Notes: generated from the letters alone by a model not told the origin. A DNA stretch of 64,000 nucleotides from CAZJKE01 sp964546585 (GCA_964546585.1 CAZJKE010000007.1:1-64000), one strand, 5' to 3'. Positions 1-8,912 are shown, counted from the first letter of the stretch. Program-made: numbers and translations.

Positions 1-9
1 CCCCCCGGT

Positions 10-1182
10 CTATCGAAACAGTGTCAGGCAGGCAGTGTGCCCGTGGAGAAAAGACCGGCCGCCGATGGGCCCGATCTCGCCAGCGGCGAAGAAGCCGCTG
101 ATGGGCACTTCCCCGAGCCGATCACGGATGACCGTGAGATCATGATCGTCCTCCCCAAAGAGGCCACGGCCGCGGCCATTGCAGGTGACGAGCATCCCTG
201 CAAAGGGTGGCTCGGACATCTGTTGTGCGTCGAGCAAGAGATGGAGATCCTCAGCAGCCGTCTGCGCATCCCGCACATGCAACTGCACGGTTCGGCCCGG
301 CCGCAACAACTCGGCAGCCGCGATGCCTCCCCGTTTGCGGTCGTACCCGAGGATGTTTCGCACCAGAAAGTCCCCACGGCCGAAGTGATCGCGTTGCTCG
401 TCAATCACGCTTCCAAGAAGCACGCCGCCATCCAGAAGCGATCGTTCCTCGTCGGAAAGTCCTTCAGCAAGTCTCCGCACCGCTTCCATGGCGGGGTGAC
501 CACCGAGTTCCAAGATGACATTGCCTTCCGATCGAGTGACGACCATCGCCTCGCCAATCGGACGACACCCCTGGCTGACGATTGTCTCAAGATCCAAGGG
601 GCCCGACAGAGTCAACCCCACCGCCCCCCTCTTCCAACTCCCGCCGTCGAGCACAAGGTTGTTGTAGTCGGCCTGCGATGCCCCGGACGCTATGCCTCCG
701 AGCACCGGAAGGAACGGTTCATCCTCGCCACGACACGAGACGAGCGCAGGCAACATCCGCGTAATGGGCGTCGAGAAAGGGTCGGCAAAGAGCAGCACCG
801 CCACCGAATCATCGCGAAGGCCGATCCACTCGGGAATCTCCTGTGGCCGCGAAAGTGGCAGCGGCTTCTCGGGATGGGTTCGCCAGGGCGTGATAGTCAC
901 ACCGGGAAGATGGAGCCCCAGAGCCGAGAGCCCCGCGACTCCCTCCAGCGCAAGATCACATCCCACGACCGATTCCGCAGTCACGCCAACAACGGTACAC
1001 GGTCCGACGGTACCCCTGATCGTCGCTGCCGCTTCCGGAAGCGAAGCGCGGTGATGGAAACTCGCGAAGATCAAGACAAGATCACACGGCCCGGCCATCG
1101 CATCAGACAACAACTGTGCCACCTCCAGCGCAGCGGTCCGCGTATCAAGATGTTCACTGATGGCCGCTGCGCTTCGCATCAT
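10..1182 (-). CDS. FIST domain signal-sensing protein
   Basis: A protein of about 390 residues with the FIST_N plus FIST_C layout: an N-terminal half with alternating hydrophobic strands (CDLVLIFASFHH, VVGVTAESVVG) and a C-terminal half ending in FFAAGEIGPIGG and the typical HGHTACLTLFR tail. FIST domains are predicted small-ligand sensors, proposed to bind amino acids. There is no kinase, GGDEF or other output domain, so it would act as a stand-alone cytoplasmic sensor. The ATG at 1182 is chosen because it overlaps the stop codon of the upstream aminotransferase by 4 bases (ATGA), a translational-coupling arrangement; an open frame continues further upstream but would lie inside that gene. 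Family assignment is good; ligand and partner are unknown. Confidence 0.8.
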   Translation of the reverse strand: MMRSAAAISEHLDTRTAALEVAQLLSDAMAGPCDLVLIFASFHHRASLPEAAATIRGTVGPCTVVGVTAESVVGCDLALEGVAGLSALGLHLPGVTITPWRTHPEKPLPLSRPQEIPEWIGLRDDSVAVLLFADPFSTPITRMLPALVSCRGEDEPFLPVLGGIASGASQADYNNLVLDGGSWKRGAVGLTLSGPLDLETIVSQGCRPIGEAMVVTRSEGNVILELGGHPAMEAVRRLAEGLSDEERSLLDGGVLLGSVIDEQRDHFGRGDFLVRNILGYDRKRGGIAAAELLRPGRTVQLHVRDAQTAAEDLHLLLDAQQMSEPPFAGMLVTCNGRGRGLFGEDDHDLTVIRDRLGEVPISGFFAAGEIGPIGGRSFLHGHTACLTLFR

Positions 1183-2513
1183 CCTGCAGCAGTGAGCATT
1201 GCTCGCGTGGCATCCCGCGTTCTGTTCAGTAGTTCGTCGGCGTCCTGCTCGGTCATGATCAACGGCAACCGGTATCGCACGGATCGCTCGCCGCAAGGAA
1301 GCGCAAGCACCCGCTGATGACTGAGGGCCGCCAGCATTGCGGCCCGCCGCTCAGCATCTGGAAGTGTCATGGCAATGAGAGATCCCTTGCCGCGAACGCT
1401 CTCGAAGGCGTCGGTGTCGCGAGCAATGTCCCGCAATCCGGCGATCATTCGGTCGCCCACCCGCACAACCTGTTCGGCGATGTTGTCCCGTTGAATGATC
1501 TTGATGAACTGCGTGCACCGCACCATGTCGACAAGATTGCCGCCCCATGTCGAATTGATTCGACTCGACCTTTGGAACACATTGTCTTCGACCTCGTCTA
1601 CCCGAGTACTGGCATAGATGCCGCACACCTGCGTCTTCTTGCCAAAGCTGACGACATCCGGAGCCACTCCTGCGTACTCCCAGTACCAGGGCTTGCCCGA
1701 ACCGAAAAAACCGGTCTGCACCTCGTCAAAGATCAGCAGCGCCTCTCGCTCGTCGGCAAGTCGACGCAACTCCAGCATGAACTCCGGACGGAAGTGGTTG
1801 TCGCCACCTTCTCCTTGCATTGGTTCGATGATGATCGCCGCCACGCGATTGGAGTGTCCCTCCCATGCGCGTTCCATCTCCTGCACCGCAGCAGCCTCGT
1901 TGGCAGCAACATCATTGCAGATGTTCCCCTCGTTATCGAACACGCAGAACGGATTGGTGATGCGCGGCCAGTTGAATTTTGGATACAAACCGACCTTGTC
2001 GGGAAGCGTGTTGGTAAGGCTCAGCGTGTAGCCGCTGCGGCCATGAAACGCTTGTCGAAAGTGCATGACGACAAGATCATTGACATCATCGAGAAAGTTC
2101 GTCCTCCCCAGTTTTCTGGCCTTCCAATCGAACGCTGTCTTGAGAGCGTTTTCGACTGCGAGCGCTCCGCCGGAAACCCAGAAGTGATGAGGGAATCCAT
2201 CCGGCGTAACCTGCGAGGCGAATGCTTCGACGAACGCAGCCAACTCCGGTGTGTACAGATCGGAATTTGCGATCTTGTTTCGAGATACGGTGAGAATCTT
2301 CTCATTGAAGTCCGGTTCCATGAGTTCCGGATGGTTGAACCCCAGAGGCCATGATGCGAAACAGGTGAACGCATCGAGGTACTCCTCGCCGCTCCGCCCA
2401 TCGTGCAGCCAGATACCATTCGATTTCTCCAGATCGACCACAAGGTCGTAGCCGTCGGCCAACTGGTAGCGGCGGAGCGTGTCATGAACGAGGGATGGGG
2501 GGATCTGGGTCAT
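1179..2513 (-). CDS. lat: L-lysine 6-transaminase
   Basis: A class III PLP aminotransferase of 444 residues. The substrate-specific segments match lysine epsilon-aminotransferase: FTCFASWPLGFNHPEL near the N terminus, FDEVQTGFFGSG for the PLP-contacting Asp, and FGKKTQVCG with the Schiff-base lysine. Lat moves the epsilon-amino group of L-lysine to 2-oxoglutarate, giving 2-aminoadipate semialdehyde, which cyclises to piperideine-6-carboxylate; it is a lysine catabolism or precursor step in the cytoplasm. The ATG at 2513 has GGAGG about 9 nt upstream, and a TACGAT hexamer (2537-2542, minus) could be its -10. The FIST gene downstream starts within its stop codon, so the two are co-translated. 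Confidence 0.88.
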   Translation of the reverse strand: MTQIPPSLVHDTLRRYQLADGYDLVVDLEKSNGIWLHDGRSGEEYLDAFTCFASWPLGFNHPELMEPDFNEKILTVSRNKIANSDLYTPELAAFVEAFASQVTPDGFPHHFWVSGGALAVENALKTAFDWKARKLGRTNFLDDVNDLVVMHFRQAFHGRSGYTLSLTNTLPDKVGLYPKFNWPRITNPFCVFDNEGNICNDVAANEAAAVQEMERAWEGHSNRVAAIIIEPMQGEGGDNHFRPEFMLELRRLADEREALLIFDEVQTGFFGSGKPWYWEYAGVAPDVVSFGKKTQVCGIYASTRVDEVEDNVFQRSSRINSTWGGNLVDMVRCTQFIKIIQRDNIAEQVVRVGDRMIAGLRDIARDTDAFESVRGKGSLIAMTLPDAERRAAMLAALSHQRVLALPCGERSVRYRLPLIMTEQDADELLNRTRDATRAMLTAAG

Positions 2514-2619
2514 CAGCGGAGGCCTCCAAAACCCGGATCGTAGCAGGGTTGGGGCCCGTCTCTCAATACCCAGCCTGCCTATGTCGCAATACGGCGCAAG
2601 ATATGCTCCCCCCATGCGT

Positions 2620-2625
2620 TACAAT
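2620..2625 (+). promoter_or_regulatory. -10-like hexamer TACAAT, near-leaderless start of gspE/pilB
   Basis: TACAAT lies 8 nt before the ATG at 2634, with no Shine-Dalgarno between them. A transcript starting at the usual distance would begin at or next to the start codon. No convincing -35 is seen. Inferred from sequence only. Confidence 0.4.
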
Positions 2626-2633
2626 CGCCGGCA

Positions 2634-4295
2634 ATGGGACTTGGAAGCGTCTTGATGGAACAGGGGCTCGTGACTGAGCCGCAACTCAGAGATGCCATTG
2701 ACGAGCAGGGTCGCACGGGAGAGCGACTGGACCATGTGCTGATCCGGATGGGGTTCGCCAACCGGGATCAGGTGCTGGAGGCCATCGGGCACCAACTGGC
2801 CATGCCCATCGTTGATCTTGATGCGGTGGAGGTCAAGCCCGATGTGTTGAGCCTTCTCCCCCCGAGGCTCGTCTTCAAACAACAGTGCGTGCCCATCGAG
2901 GACCGCGACGGTTCACTTCGCATTGCAACAAGCGATCCCTTCGAACTCGCAACCTTCGACGAACTACGACTCCTGACCGGGCGATCGATCGAGTTGGTTC
3001 TTGCGGACGAGCGTGACCTGCGAAAGTTCATCCGCACGCACTATGGGGTAGCAGGTGACACACTTGATGAACTCGGCAGTGAAGAGGAGGCGGTGGTCGA
3101 AGTAGTTGCCGGCGATGAACTCGACGCTGCTCAGGAAGCCAGTGTCATTCGTCTGGTCAATGATCTACTGCTCGAGGCAGTACGAGAGCGAGCGACAGAT
3201 GTCCACATCGAACCATACGAGGATGAACTCACCATCCGGTATCGGATCGACGGTGTGCTTTCCGAGGCGGGTGTGCCGCGCACTGTCTCCAGATTCCGAA
3301 ACGCAATCGTAAGCCGAATCAAGATCATAGCCGACCTCGACATTGCGGAGAAGAGACTTCCCCAGGACGGGCGGATCTCGCTGCGTCATCGTTCCCAGGA
3401 ATTCGACATCCGCGTCTCGATCATTCCCATGTTGTTCGGCGAGGGCGTCGTGCTGCGTATTCTTGATTCGTCCGCCGCGCTTCTGGAACTTGATGCGCTG
3501 GGCATGGAAGGTGACGTCCGCAGCGGTTGGAACCACGCGGTCTCGAAACCACACGGCATCGTGCTGGTCACAGGACCGACCGGTTCCGGAAAGTCAACAA
3601 CGCTCTATGCATCACTCAACCAGATCGTCACCGGGGAAGTCAAGGCTATCACGGTCGAAGATCCGGTGGAATATCACATTGAGGGCGTCAACCAGATCCA
3701 TGTACACGCTGGCATTGGACTCACGTTCGCAGCAGGGTTACGCGCTGTTCTGCGCCACGACCCGGACATCATCATGATTGGCGAGATTCGTGACCTCGAA
3801 ACTGCCGAGGCGGCCGTGCAGGCTTCATTGACGGGACACCTCGTGTTGTCGACATTGCACACCAATGACGCGGCCGGCGCGATGCCGCGGCTCATGGACA
3901 TGGGGGTTGAACCGTTTCTCGTCGCAAGCAGCATTGAGGCCGTGATGGCGCAGCGGCTTGTTCGGAGAATCTGCTCCGCCTGCACGGAGTCATACCGGCC
4001 AGCGGTAGACGAATATCCAGCCGACCTTCCACCCCTGCCCGACGGTCTCCTCCACCGCGGCATCGGATGCAAGGAATGCAGAGGCACCGGCTATCGCGGC
4101 CGTGTGGGCATCTACGAATTATTGGTCATGGACGAGTCCCTTCGCAGTCTTGTGCTGGATCGATCCAATGCGGGCACTATCGCGAAGACCGCCGCAGAAA
4201 CAGGCCTCCTGCACTCATTGCGTCATGCGGGCTTCAGCAAGGTGCGCGAAGGTGTCACGACGGCCTCGGAAATCCACCGTGCCGTGGCACGATGA
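2634..4295 (+). CDS. Type II secretion / type IV pilus assembly ATPase (GspE/PilB family)
   Basis: A 553-residue cytoplasmic hexameric ATPase that powers pseudopilus or pilus assembly. Residues 1 to about 150 form a GspE/MshEN-type N domain (LMEQGLVTEPQLRDAIDEQ). The T2SSE ATPase domain follows, with the Asp box (YRIDGVLSE), Walker A GPTGSGKSTT at about 314, Walker B IIMIGEIRDLETAE, the His box STLHTNDA, and a zinc-binding CxxC pair (CSAC about 447, CKEC about 479). The MshEN motif usually begins R-L-G; here it is G-L-G, so c-di-GMP binding is uncertain. No GspF, GspG or platform gene lies beside it. The ATG at 2634 is the first Met of the domain. GspE and PilB cannot be separated from sequence alone. 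Confidence 0.9.
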   Translation: MGLGSVLMEQGLVTEPQLRDAIDEQGRTGERLDHVLIRMGFANRDQVLEAIGHQLAMPIVDLDAVEVKPDVLSLLPPRLVFKQQCVPIEDRDGSLRIATSDPFELATFDELRLLTGRSIELVLADERDLRKFIRTHYGVAGDTLDELGSEEEAVVEVVAGDELDAAQEASVIRLVNDLLLEAVRERATDVHIEPYEDELTIRYRIDGVLSEAGVPRTVSRFRNAIVSRIKIIADLDIAEKRLPQDGRISLRHRSQEFDIRVSIIPMLFGEGVVLRILDSSAALLELDALGMEGDVRSGWNHAVSKPHGIVLVTGPTGSGKSTTLYASLNQIVTGEVKAITVEDPVEYHIEGVNQIHVHAGIGLTFAAGLRAVLRHDPDIIMIGEIRDLETAEAAVQASLTGHLVLSTLHTNDAAGAMPRLMDMGVEPFLVASSIEAVMAQRLVRRICSACTESYRPAVDEYPADLPPLPDGLLHRGIGCKECRGTGYRGRVGIYELLVMDESLRSLVLDRSNAGTIAKTAAETGLLHSLRHAGFSKVREGVTTASEIHRAVAR

Positions 4296-4420
4296 CGGAA
4301 ACGAGCCCCCCCCTCTTGACGCGGCTAGACTGACCCAAGACACTGTGTCCCCTGTCATTGTGGCTCGTCGAGCCAACCAAGCCGAATGGACCGATTACAG
4401 GTCCGCGGAGAAACCCAGTC

Positions 4421-5791
4421 ATGGCCATTCGAACCGATGCTGGTACCGGCGTCATCGTCTCACTCGTTGTCTTCGTACTTACAACCGTCTTTCTGCTCGT
4501 ATTGAGCATCGTGTTCTACGTGGGGAAGACGGAGCAAGCGACGCTTGCCAAGGACGCCGAACAATCGCTCACCGAGTTCGTCACACCGGCCGAACAGTCG
4601 AGTGATGCCTTTCAGGCCATTGCATCGCTCGCTTCATCTGAACGCAGTTCGGTCGCCGGATACCTCAATGGTCAACTTGAGGATCTTCGGCAACTCGTAT
4701 CCGGCTCCCGCTCGTCGACACTCGATCAGATTCGTGCACAGTTCGCCGATGCCATCGGTGGCGGTGGATCGCTCACTCTCGCCTTTGATCGAATGCAACG
4801 GCAGTTGAACGAGAGGCAACAGGAACTGGACGCGCGGATGGCTGAACTGGAAACTGCGAGAGAGGAAGTTCGCAAACTCAACAAGGACATCGGCGTAGAA
4901 CGCGCCACTCGAGAGGAATCCGTTGCAGCGGCCAAGTTGGAATGGAAGGGATTGCAGGAAGGCGCCATTGAGCATGGGCGAAATGTCGATTCGTTCTTCG
5001 CCTCTCGCAGCCAGCGAGACTCTGAACTTCGCAACGAGTTCAGCAGCCGAATGTCCATGCTCGAGGAAGAGAACGATGCCCTGCTCGAGGAAAAGGCACA
5101 GTTGGCCGGCCGTGTCCGGGAACTTCAGGAGATCATGAATGCCGGTCGCGTCGCGGTAAGTGATCCCGCGTTGCTCGTCGATGGTCGAGTACTGGAAGTC
5201 ACCGGCAGTGACCGTGTCTTCCTGAATCGAGGAGCACGAGACCGAATTGTTCTCGGCATGACATTTGAGATCTATGACGATTCGGCCCAACTTCGTCCGG
5301 ATTCCGATGGCGACATGCCACGCGGCAAGGCGAGCGTCGAGGTCATCAAGGTCGGCGACACGACATCAACTGCGAAAGTCACACGCAGCAATCGCGGGCG
5401 ACCAATCGTGCGAGACGACATTCTGGTCAACGCCTTGTATGACCCAACCTACCAGTACAAGTTCCTGGTTCATGGCCGATTCGATGCCAACGGTGACGGC
5501 ATCCCGGAGTCCGGGCATGACTTCGTTGATCAACAGATTGATGACTGGGGCGGAGTCGTCGTCGAAGATGATGGTGGCATTCCAGGCGATCTCGATTTTC
5601 TGGTACTTGGCATTCAACCCACCAGCCCGCGTCCGCTTCCATTGAATGCCTCAGCGCTCATGGTGGAGCAACACAATCGCCAACAGGAAGCGTACGAAGC
5701 GTATATGAAACTCTTCGAGCAGGCGACAGAGGCGCAGGTCCCAATCCTCAACGCAAATCGCCTGCAGGTCCTCACCGGATCGGTCCGCTGA
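4421..5791 (+). CDS. Membrane-anchored coiled-coil protein, unknown function
   Basis: A 456-residue protein. After MAIRTDAGTG comes one hydrophobic segment (about residues 11-32, VIVSLVVFVLTTVFLLVLSI). A long, charged, heptad-rich region follows at about residues 110-240 (ELDARMAELETAREEV, MLEEENDALLEEKAQL), predicted coiled coil. A globular C-terminal part of about 200 residues contains a strand-rich block (VLEVTGSDRVFLNRGARDRI, then GMTFEIYDD) and an acidic DANGDGIPESGHD stretch that could bind Ca2+. A GGAG lies upstream of the ATG at 4421. I do not recognise the family. It sits between the secretion ATPase and the acyltransferase and may share their transcript. A TTGACG / GACACT pair near 4316-4344 could be its own promoter. 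Confidence 0.7.
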   Translation: MAIRTDAGTGVIVSLVVFVLTTVFLLVLSIVFYVGKTEQATLAKDAEQSLTEFVTPAEQSSDAFQAIASLASSERSSVAGYLNGQLEDLRQLVSGSRSSTLDQIRAQFADAIGGGGSLTLAFDRMQRQLNERQQELDARMAELETAREEVRKLNKDIGVERATREESVAAAKLEWKGLQEGAIEHGRNVDSFFASRSQRDSELRNEFSSRMSMLEEENDALLEEKAQLAGRVRELQEIMNAGRVAVSDPALLVDGRVLEVTGSDRVFLNRGARDRIVLGMTFEIYDDSAQLRPDSDGDMPRGKASVEVIKVGDTTSTAKVTRSNRGRPIVRDDILVNALYDPTYQYKFLVHGRFDANGDGIPESGHDFVDQQIDDWGGVVVEDDGGIPGDLDFLVLGIQPTSPRPLPLNASALMVEQHNRQQEAYEAYMKLFEQATEAQVPILNANRLQVLTGSVR

Positions 5792-5813
5792 GGCCCGACT
5801 TCCGGGGCCCCTC

Positions 5814-6818
5814 ATGGCCCGCAATCAGTCCAACCTCGTCAACTGGGCACAGTATGTCCCCCTTCGTGTGGTTGCCGCTGCGCTGCAGTGCTTTCCCATC
5901 GGCGTAAACATGCAAACTGCCGCTGGCATTGGCTCATTGTTCTACCGAACGGTCCGCCGAAGGCGCGAAGCGGCGGAACGCAATATCGCGGCGAGTTTTC
6001 CGGACTGGTCGCCAGCCGCCGTCGCCGAAACTGCGGAGCAGTCCATGCGGCACATGTTCCAGTTGTTCATCGCTGAGGCGGCGCAGATGCCGACGCTGCT
6101 CTCGCCGACGAGTTGGCAGAAGTATGTTCGGTTCCGCGGTGTTGATCGAGTACTGGATCGCTTGATTCATGGTAAACCGATGATCTTCGTGACCGGACAC
6201 TGCGGTAACTGGGAGATACTCGGCTATCTGTTGTCGGCGCTGGGATATCCCATCACAGCCCTTGCCCGGCCGCTCGATAACCCACTCATCAACGAATGGG
6301 TGCTCGGCATTCGGCAGCAGTACGGACTTCGCATCATCACGAAGTGGGGTGCCATTCCGGAACTGCAGGACATCGCCTCCTCTGGTGGGTCCATCGGTTT
6401 CATCGCCGATCAGAATGCGGGCGATCGCGGCATGTTCGTACCGTTCTTCGGTCGGCTTGCTTCCACCTACAAATCCATCGGTCTTCTTGCCATGCGGTAC
6501 GACATTCCTATCGCTGCAATGCATGCGCGGCGTCTCGGCGGAGGGTTTCAGTATGAAATCACCGCGACGGACATCATTGAACCACGGGAGTGGAAGGATC
6601 AAGAGGATCCGCTCTTCTACATCACGGCGAGGTATAGCCGTGCCCTTGAGATGATGGTGCGTGCGGCACCAGAGCAATACCTGTGGTTGCACCGCCGCTG
6701 GAAGAGCCGCCCACAGCATGAGATGCGAGGCGAACCCATGCCGAAGAAACTCCGCGATCGACTGCAGGCCTTGCCATGGATGACCGGTGACGCGATTGCA
6801 GGGCTGGAAGCCGTCTGA
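5814..6818 (+). CDS. Lipid A biosynthesis acyltransferase (HtrB/LpxL family)
   Basis: A 334-residue LPLAT-superfamily acyltransferase. It carries the HxxxxE catalytic motif (TGHCGNWEI) and the downstream FIADQNAGDRGMFVPFFG block of lysophospholipid/lipid A acyltransferases. Members transfer a secondary acyl chain to lipid A or a related glycolipid at the inner face of the cytoplasmic membrane. The only obvious hydrophobic segment is N-terminal (about residues 10-30, VVAAALQCFPIGVNM), which gives a membrane anchor. The gene starts 22 bp after the coiled-coil gene and is probably co-transcribed. The exact acyl acceptor cannot be read from sequence. Confidence 0.85.
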   Translation: MARNQSNLVNWAQYVPLRVVAAALQCFPIGVNMQTAAGIGSLFYRTVRRRREAAERNIAASFPDWSPAAVAETAEQSMRHMFQLFIAEAAQMPTLLSPTSWQKYVRFRGVDRVLDRLIHGKPMIFVTGHCGNWEILGYLLSALGYPITALARPLDNPLINEWVLGIRQQYGLRIITKWGAIPELQDIASSGGSIGFIADQNAGDRGMFVPFFGRLASTYKSIGLLAMRYDIPIAAMHARRLGGGFQYEITATDIIEPREWKDQEDPLFYITARYSRALEMMVRAAPEQYLWLHRRWKSRPQHEMRGEPMPKKLRDRLQALPWMTGDAIAGLEAV

Positions 6819-6833
6819 TGGGAGGTCTGGTGC

Positions 6834-6839
6834 TACCAT
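6834..6839 (+). promoter_or_regulatory. Extended -10-like TGC-TACCAT before the response regulator
   Basis: TACCAT preceded by TGC lies 9 nt before the ATG at 6849, with only a C-run between them and no Shine-Dalgarno. This again suggests a leaderless or nearly leaderless message. Confidence 0.35.
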
Positions 6840-6848
6840 CTGCCCCCC

Positions 6849-7232
6849 ATGTCTCGTCTCCGCGACCACACCATTCTGATCGTCGATGATGATCTGGACA
6901 TTCTGGCGTCGCTGGAACTGGCGATGCGGGCTGAGGGTGCGATTACCGTCACCGCGGAAGACGGCACCGAGGCTGTCGCAAAGTGCGAAGAGTCCTCGCC
7001 GGAGGTTGTGATTCTCGACATGATGCTTCCTCGTCGTTCCGGCTTTCTGGTGCTGGAGGAAATCATGGCCCGGGAGGATCCTCCGATTGTGGTGATGGTG
7101 ACAGCCAACGAGGGCAAGCGGCACATGGCCTATGCAAAGTCGCTCGGCGTGCGGGAGTATCTGATCAAGCCCATCTCGCTGGACCGACTCATCGATACGG
7201 TGTGTGATCTGCTGGAGGACGAGCCAGCGTGA
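6849..7232 (+). CDS. Single-domain response regulator
   Basis: A 127-residue CheY-like receiver domain without an output domain. The acidic pocket DDD sits in ILIVDDDLDIL (about 13-15), the phospho-acceptor Asp in VVILDMMLPRRSG (about 57), the conserved Thr in VVMVTANEG, and the conserved Lys in YLIKPISL (about 107). It would be phosphorylated by a histidine kinase encoded elsewhere; none is adjacent. The next gene overlaps its stop codon by 4 bases (GTGA), so the small downstream protein is probably a functional partner. Confidence 0.92.
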   Translation: MSRLRDHTILIVDDDLDILASLELAMRAEGAITVTAEDGTEAVAKCEESSPEVVILDMMLPRRSGFLVLEEIMAREDPPIVVMVTANEGKRHMAYAKSLGVREYLIKPISLDRLIDTVCDLLEDEPA

Positions 7233-7531
7233 CGCAGCAGTTTGTCATTCAGAGTCGGGTGGCAGATGACGGCTCGCGTGTGCCACTGGGCGGCCGCGAC
7301 GATCTCATTGCGTCGCTCGCGAAGTTCAACACGATGCCCGAGAAGGACGGGGGCGACATCCTGTGGGGACCCGGCATATGTCTGGAGTTCCCACCCAATG
7401 AGGATCCCGTCAAGCAGATCCTCGTGCGAATCGTGGAGGAAGAAATCGCGTGGCTTCCGATCGTTCGACTAGCCAAGCACTTCGAGTGGTCGATTCTGGA
7501 TTTGGAAACGGGCCGCGAACTGGAACCGTAG
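7229..7531 (+). CDS. Small conserved-looking protein, unknown function
   Basis: A 100-residue soluble protein with a GTG start overlapping the response-regulator stop (GTGA). The sequence is acidic with alternating hydrophobic strands and helices (ICLEFPPNEDPVKQIL, EEIAWLPIVRLAKHFEW, SILDLETG) and has no signal or transmembrane segment. I do not recognise it. The GTGA coupling makes it a likely partner of the receiver protein. A palindromic element follows immediately after the stop. Confidence 0.65.
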   Translation: MTQQFVIQSRVADDGSRVPLGGRDDLIASLAKFNTMPEKDGGDILWGPGICLEFPPNEDPVKQILVRIVEEEIAWLPIVRLAKHFEWSILDLETGRELEP

Positions 7532-7534
7532 GAG

Positions 7535-7560
7535 GGTGTCCGGGACCGGTACCGGACACC
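7535..7560. repeat. Palindromic element between convergent genes (copy 1)
   Basis: GGTGTCCGG (7535-7543) is a perfect inverted repeat of CCGGACACC (7552-7560), with an 8-nt loop. It fills the gap between the ends of the genes at 7531 and 7565. A near-identical element lies at 18204-18227: both carry AGGAGGGTGTCC on the left arm and GTACCGGACACC on the right. It probably acts as a bidirectional terminator or is a dispersed REP-like repeat. There is no T-tract. Confidence 0.6.
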
Positions 7561-7564
7561 GTTG

Positions 7565-7957
7565 TCAGACACCCTGTCGTGTTTCCTGGATAGAGGCATC
7601 AAAGCGGTTTGGGCCGTGGTTGATGCACAGTTTTCCGACACCCTGCGCTTCCAGGGCAGCGACATACATGGTGGCCGCTGCGACCGGGAGACCAACGACT
7701 CGGATTTCGCCGTCGGTACTGATCATGGACTGGGCAACCCTCTGGGCCAACTTCGGATCAGTGAACACCATGGCCATGGGCTCGTCGTCCTCGAACACGA
7801 TCCAGGGCACCGACTGGTCGCGCGGTCCACATTGCACGAAGTACCACATCGGCAACGATGCAACATGCCCCCACACCATGGCCCGCGACGCAGATGTCCC
7901 ACGCTCGTTTGCATGGGCAACCAGTTGATTCAGTGATGAGTGTTCGAGTCTGACCAT
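7565..7957 (-). CDS. Small cytoplasmic protein, possibly SseB-like fold
   Basis: A 130-residue protein starting MVRLEHSSLNQLV at 7957; longer in-frame starts add a basic stretch without domain character. The order of elements (WYFVQ, WIVFEDDEPMAMVFTDPKLA, VVGLPVAAATMYVAALEAQG, KLCINHGPNRF) resembles the SseB N-terminal domain, where a hydrophobic strand is followed by a helix and an N-H/P-G turn, but the match is weak and from memory. It has no signal peptide. It is transcribed toward the palindrome at 7535-7560. Function unknown. Confidence 0.6.
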   Translation of the reverse strand: MVRLEHSSLNQLVAHANERGTSASRAMVWGHVASLPMWYFVQCGPRDQSVPWIVFEDDEPMAMVFTDPKLAQRVAQSMISTDGEIRVVGLPVAAATMYVAALEAQGVGKLCINHGPNRFDASIQETRQGV

Positions 7958-8141
7958 GATCGGCTCCGCCGTGCTCGCCCGAGCCTTCCTGGCTCGGCGA
8001 CACGACATCTCGGAACGACGGGGTCAAGGGCCTTTCGTGGCTGCTCGACGCCTCGTTCCGACATGTCATGTTCCGATCTGACAATCTCTACGACCGAAAT
8101 TCCTTTGGGGTTCTCGGACGAAAAACAAGATTGTGTCTTTG

Positions 8142-8912
8142 TCAACCGATGCGAGGTGTGCAGGCCAGTAACTCCCGCGTATAGGCCGCATTGGGGTTCC
8201 CAATGACCTCGCTTCGCGGCCCGGATTCCACTACCTTTCCTGACCGAAGCACGGCTATCGTGTCAGCGATTCCCTCCGCGAGCAGCAAGTCGTGGGTGAT
8301 GAAGAGCATGCCCATGCTTCTCCGCTCCTGCAGCGCATGCAGGACAGCAACGATTTCCGAGGCAGTCACGACATCGAGCGCTGTCGTCGGCTCGTCCGCA
8401 ATGAGGACCCGCGGACGGCATGCAAGTGCCATGGCGATCATGACTCGTTGCCGCATTCCGCCGGAGAACTGATGCGGGTACTCGCGCCGGCGGCGCCGAT
8501 CGATTCCCACCTCCTCAAGGGATTCCTCCATGCGAAGTCGCCGTGAGCGGCGGGCGAGTGGCTCATGTGCCCGCACCGCCTCTTCGATCTGCTCGCCCAC
8601 AGTGAAGACGGGGTTGAGCGAGGTCATCGGCTCCTGAAAGACCATCGCGAGCCCGCCACCGCGAACATTCCGCAAGCGGGATGCTTTCGCCAACAGGAGA
8701 TCCATGCTCGCAAACAAGATCTCGCCCGCCACATGGGCATTCGGCGGCAGGAGTCCCAGCGCTGCAAGCGCCGTGACGCTCTTTCCGCTTCCTGATTCTC
8801 CCACCAAAACGGTCGTCTGTCCGGCCTGCACCCGCAGGTTCAAGCCCTCAACCGCCACGCGATCGTCGAATGTGACCCGCAGCGAACGAATGTCCAGCAG
8901 TGGCTCCGACAT
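8142..8912 (-). CDS. Peptide/nickel-type ABC transporter ATP-binding protein (DppD/OppD-like)
   Basis: A 256-residue ATPase subunit of a peptide-type importer on the cytoplasmic face. Walker A is GESGSGKSVTALA, the Q-loop MVFQEPMTSLNP is characteristic of the Opp/Dpp family, the signature is FSGGMRQRVMIAMAL, Walker B is RVLIADEPTTALD and the H-loop is LFITHDL. It is shorter than typical DppD (about 330 residues), ending CTPRIG soon after the switch region and so lacking most of the C-terminal oligopeptide-binding extension. The ATG at 8912 overlaps the permease stop by one base; a GTG at 8915 is also possible. No DppF or substrate-binding protein is nearby. Confidence 0.88.
   Translation of the reverse strand: MSEPLLDIRSLRVTFDDRVAVEGLNLRVQAGQTTVLVGESGSGKSVTALAALGLLPPNAHVAGEILFASMDLLLAKASRLRNVRGGGLAMVFQEPMTSLNPVFTVGEQIEEAVRAHEPLARRSRRLRMEESLEEVGIDRRRRREYPHQFSGGMRQRVMIAMALACRPRVLIADEPTTALDVVTASEIVAVLHALQERRSMGMLFITHDLLLAEGIADTIAVLRSGKVVESGPRSEVIGNPNAAYTRELLACTPRIG

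Noticed and set aside
5934..7124. 396-residue minus-strand frame across the acyltransferase and response regulator
   Set aside because: Crosses two well-supported plus-strand genes; His/Arg-rich shadow composition.
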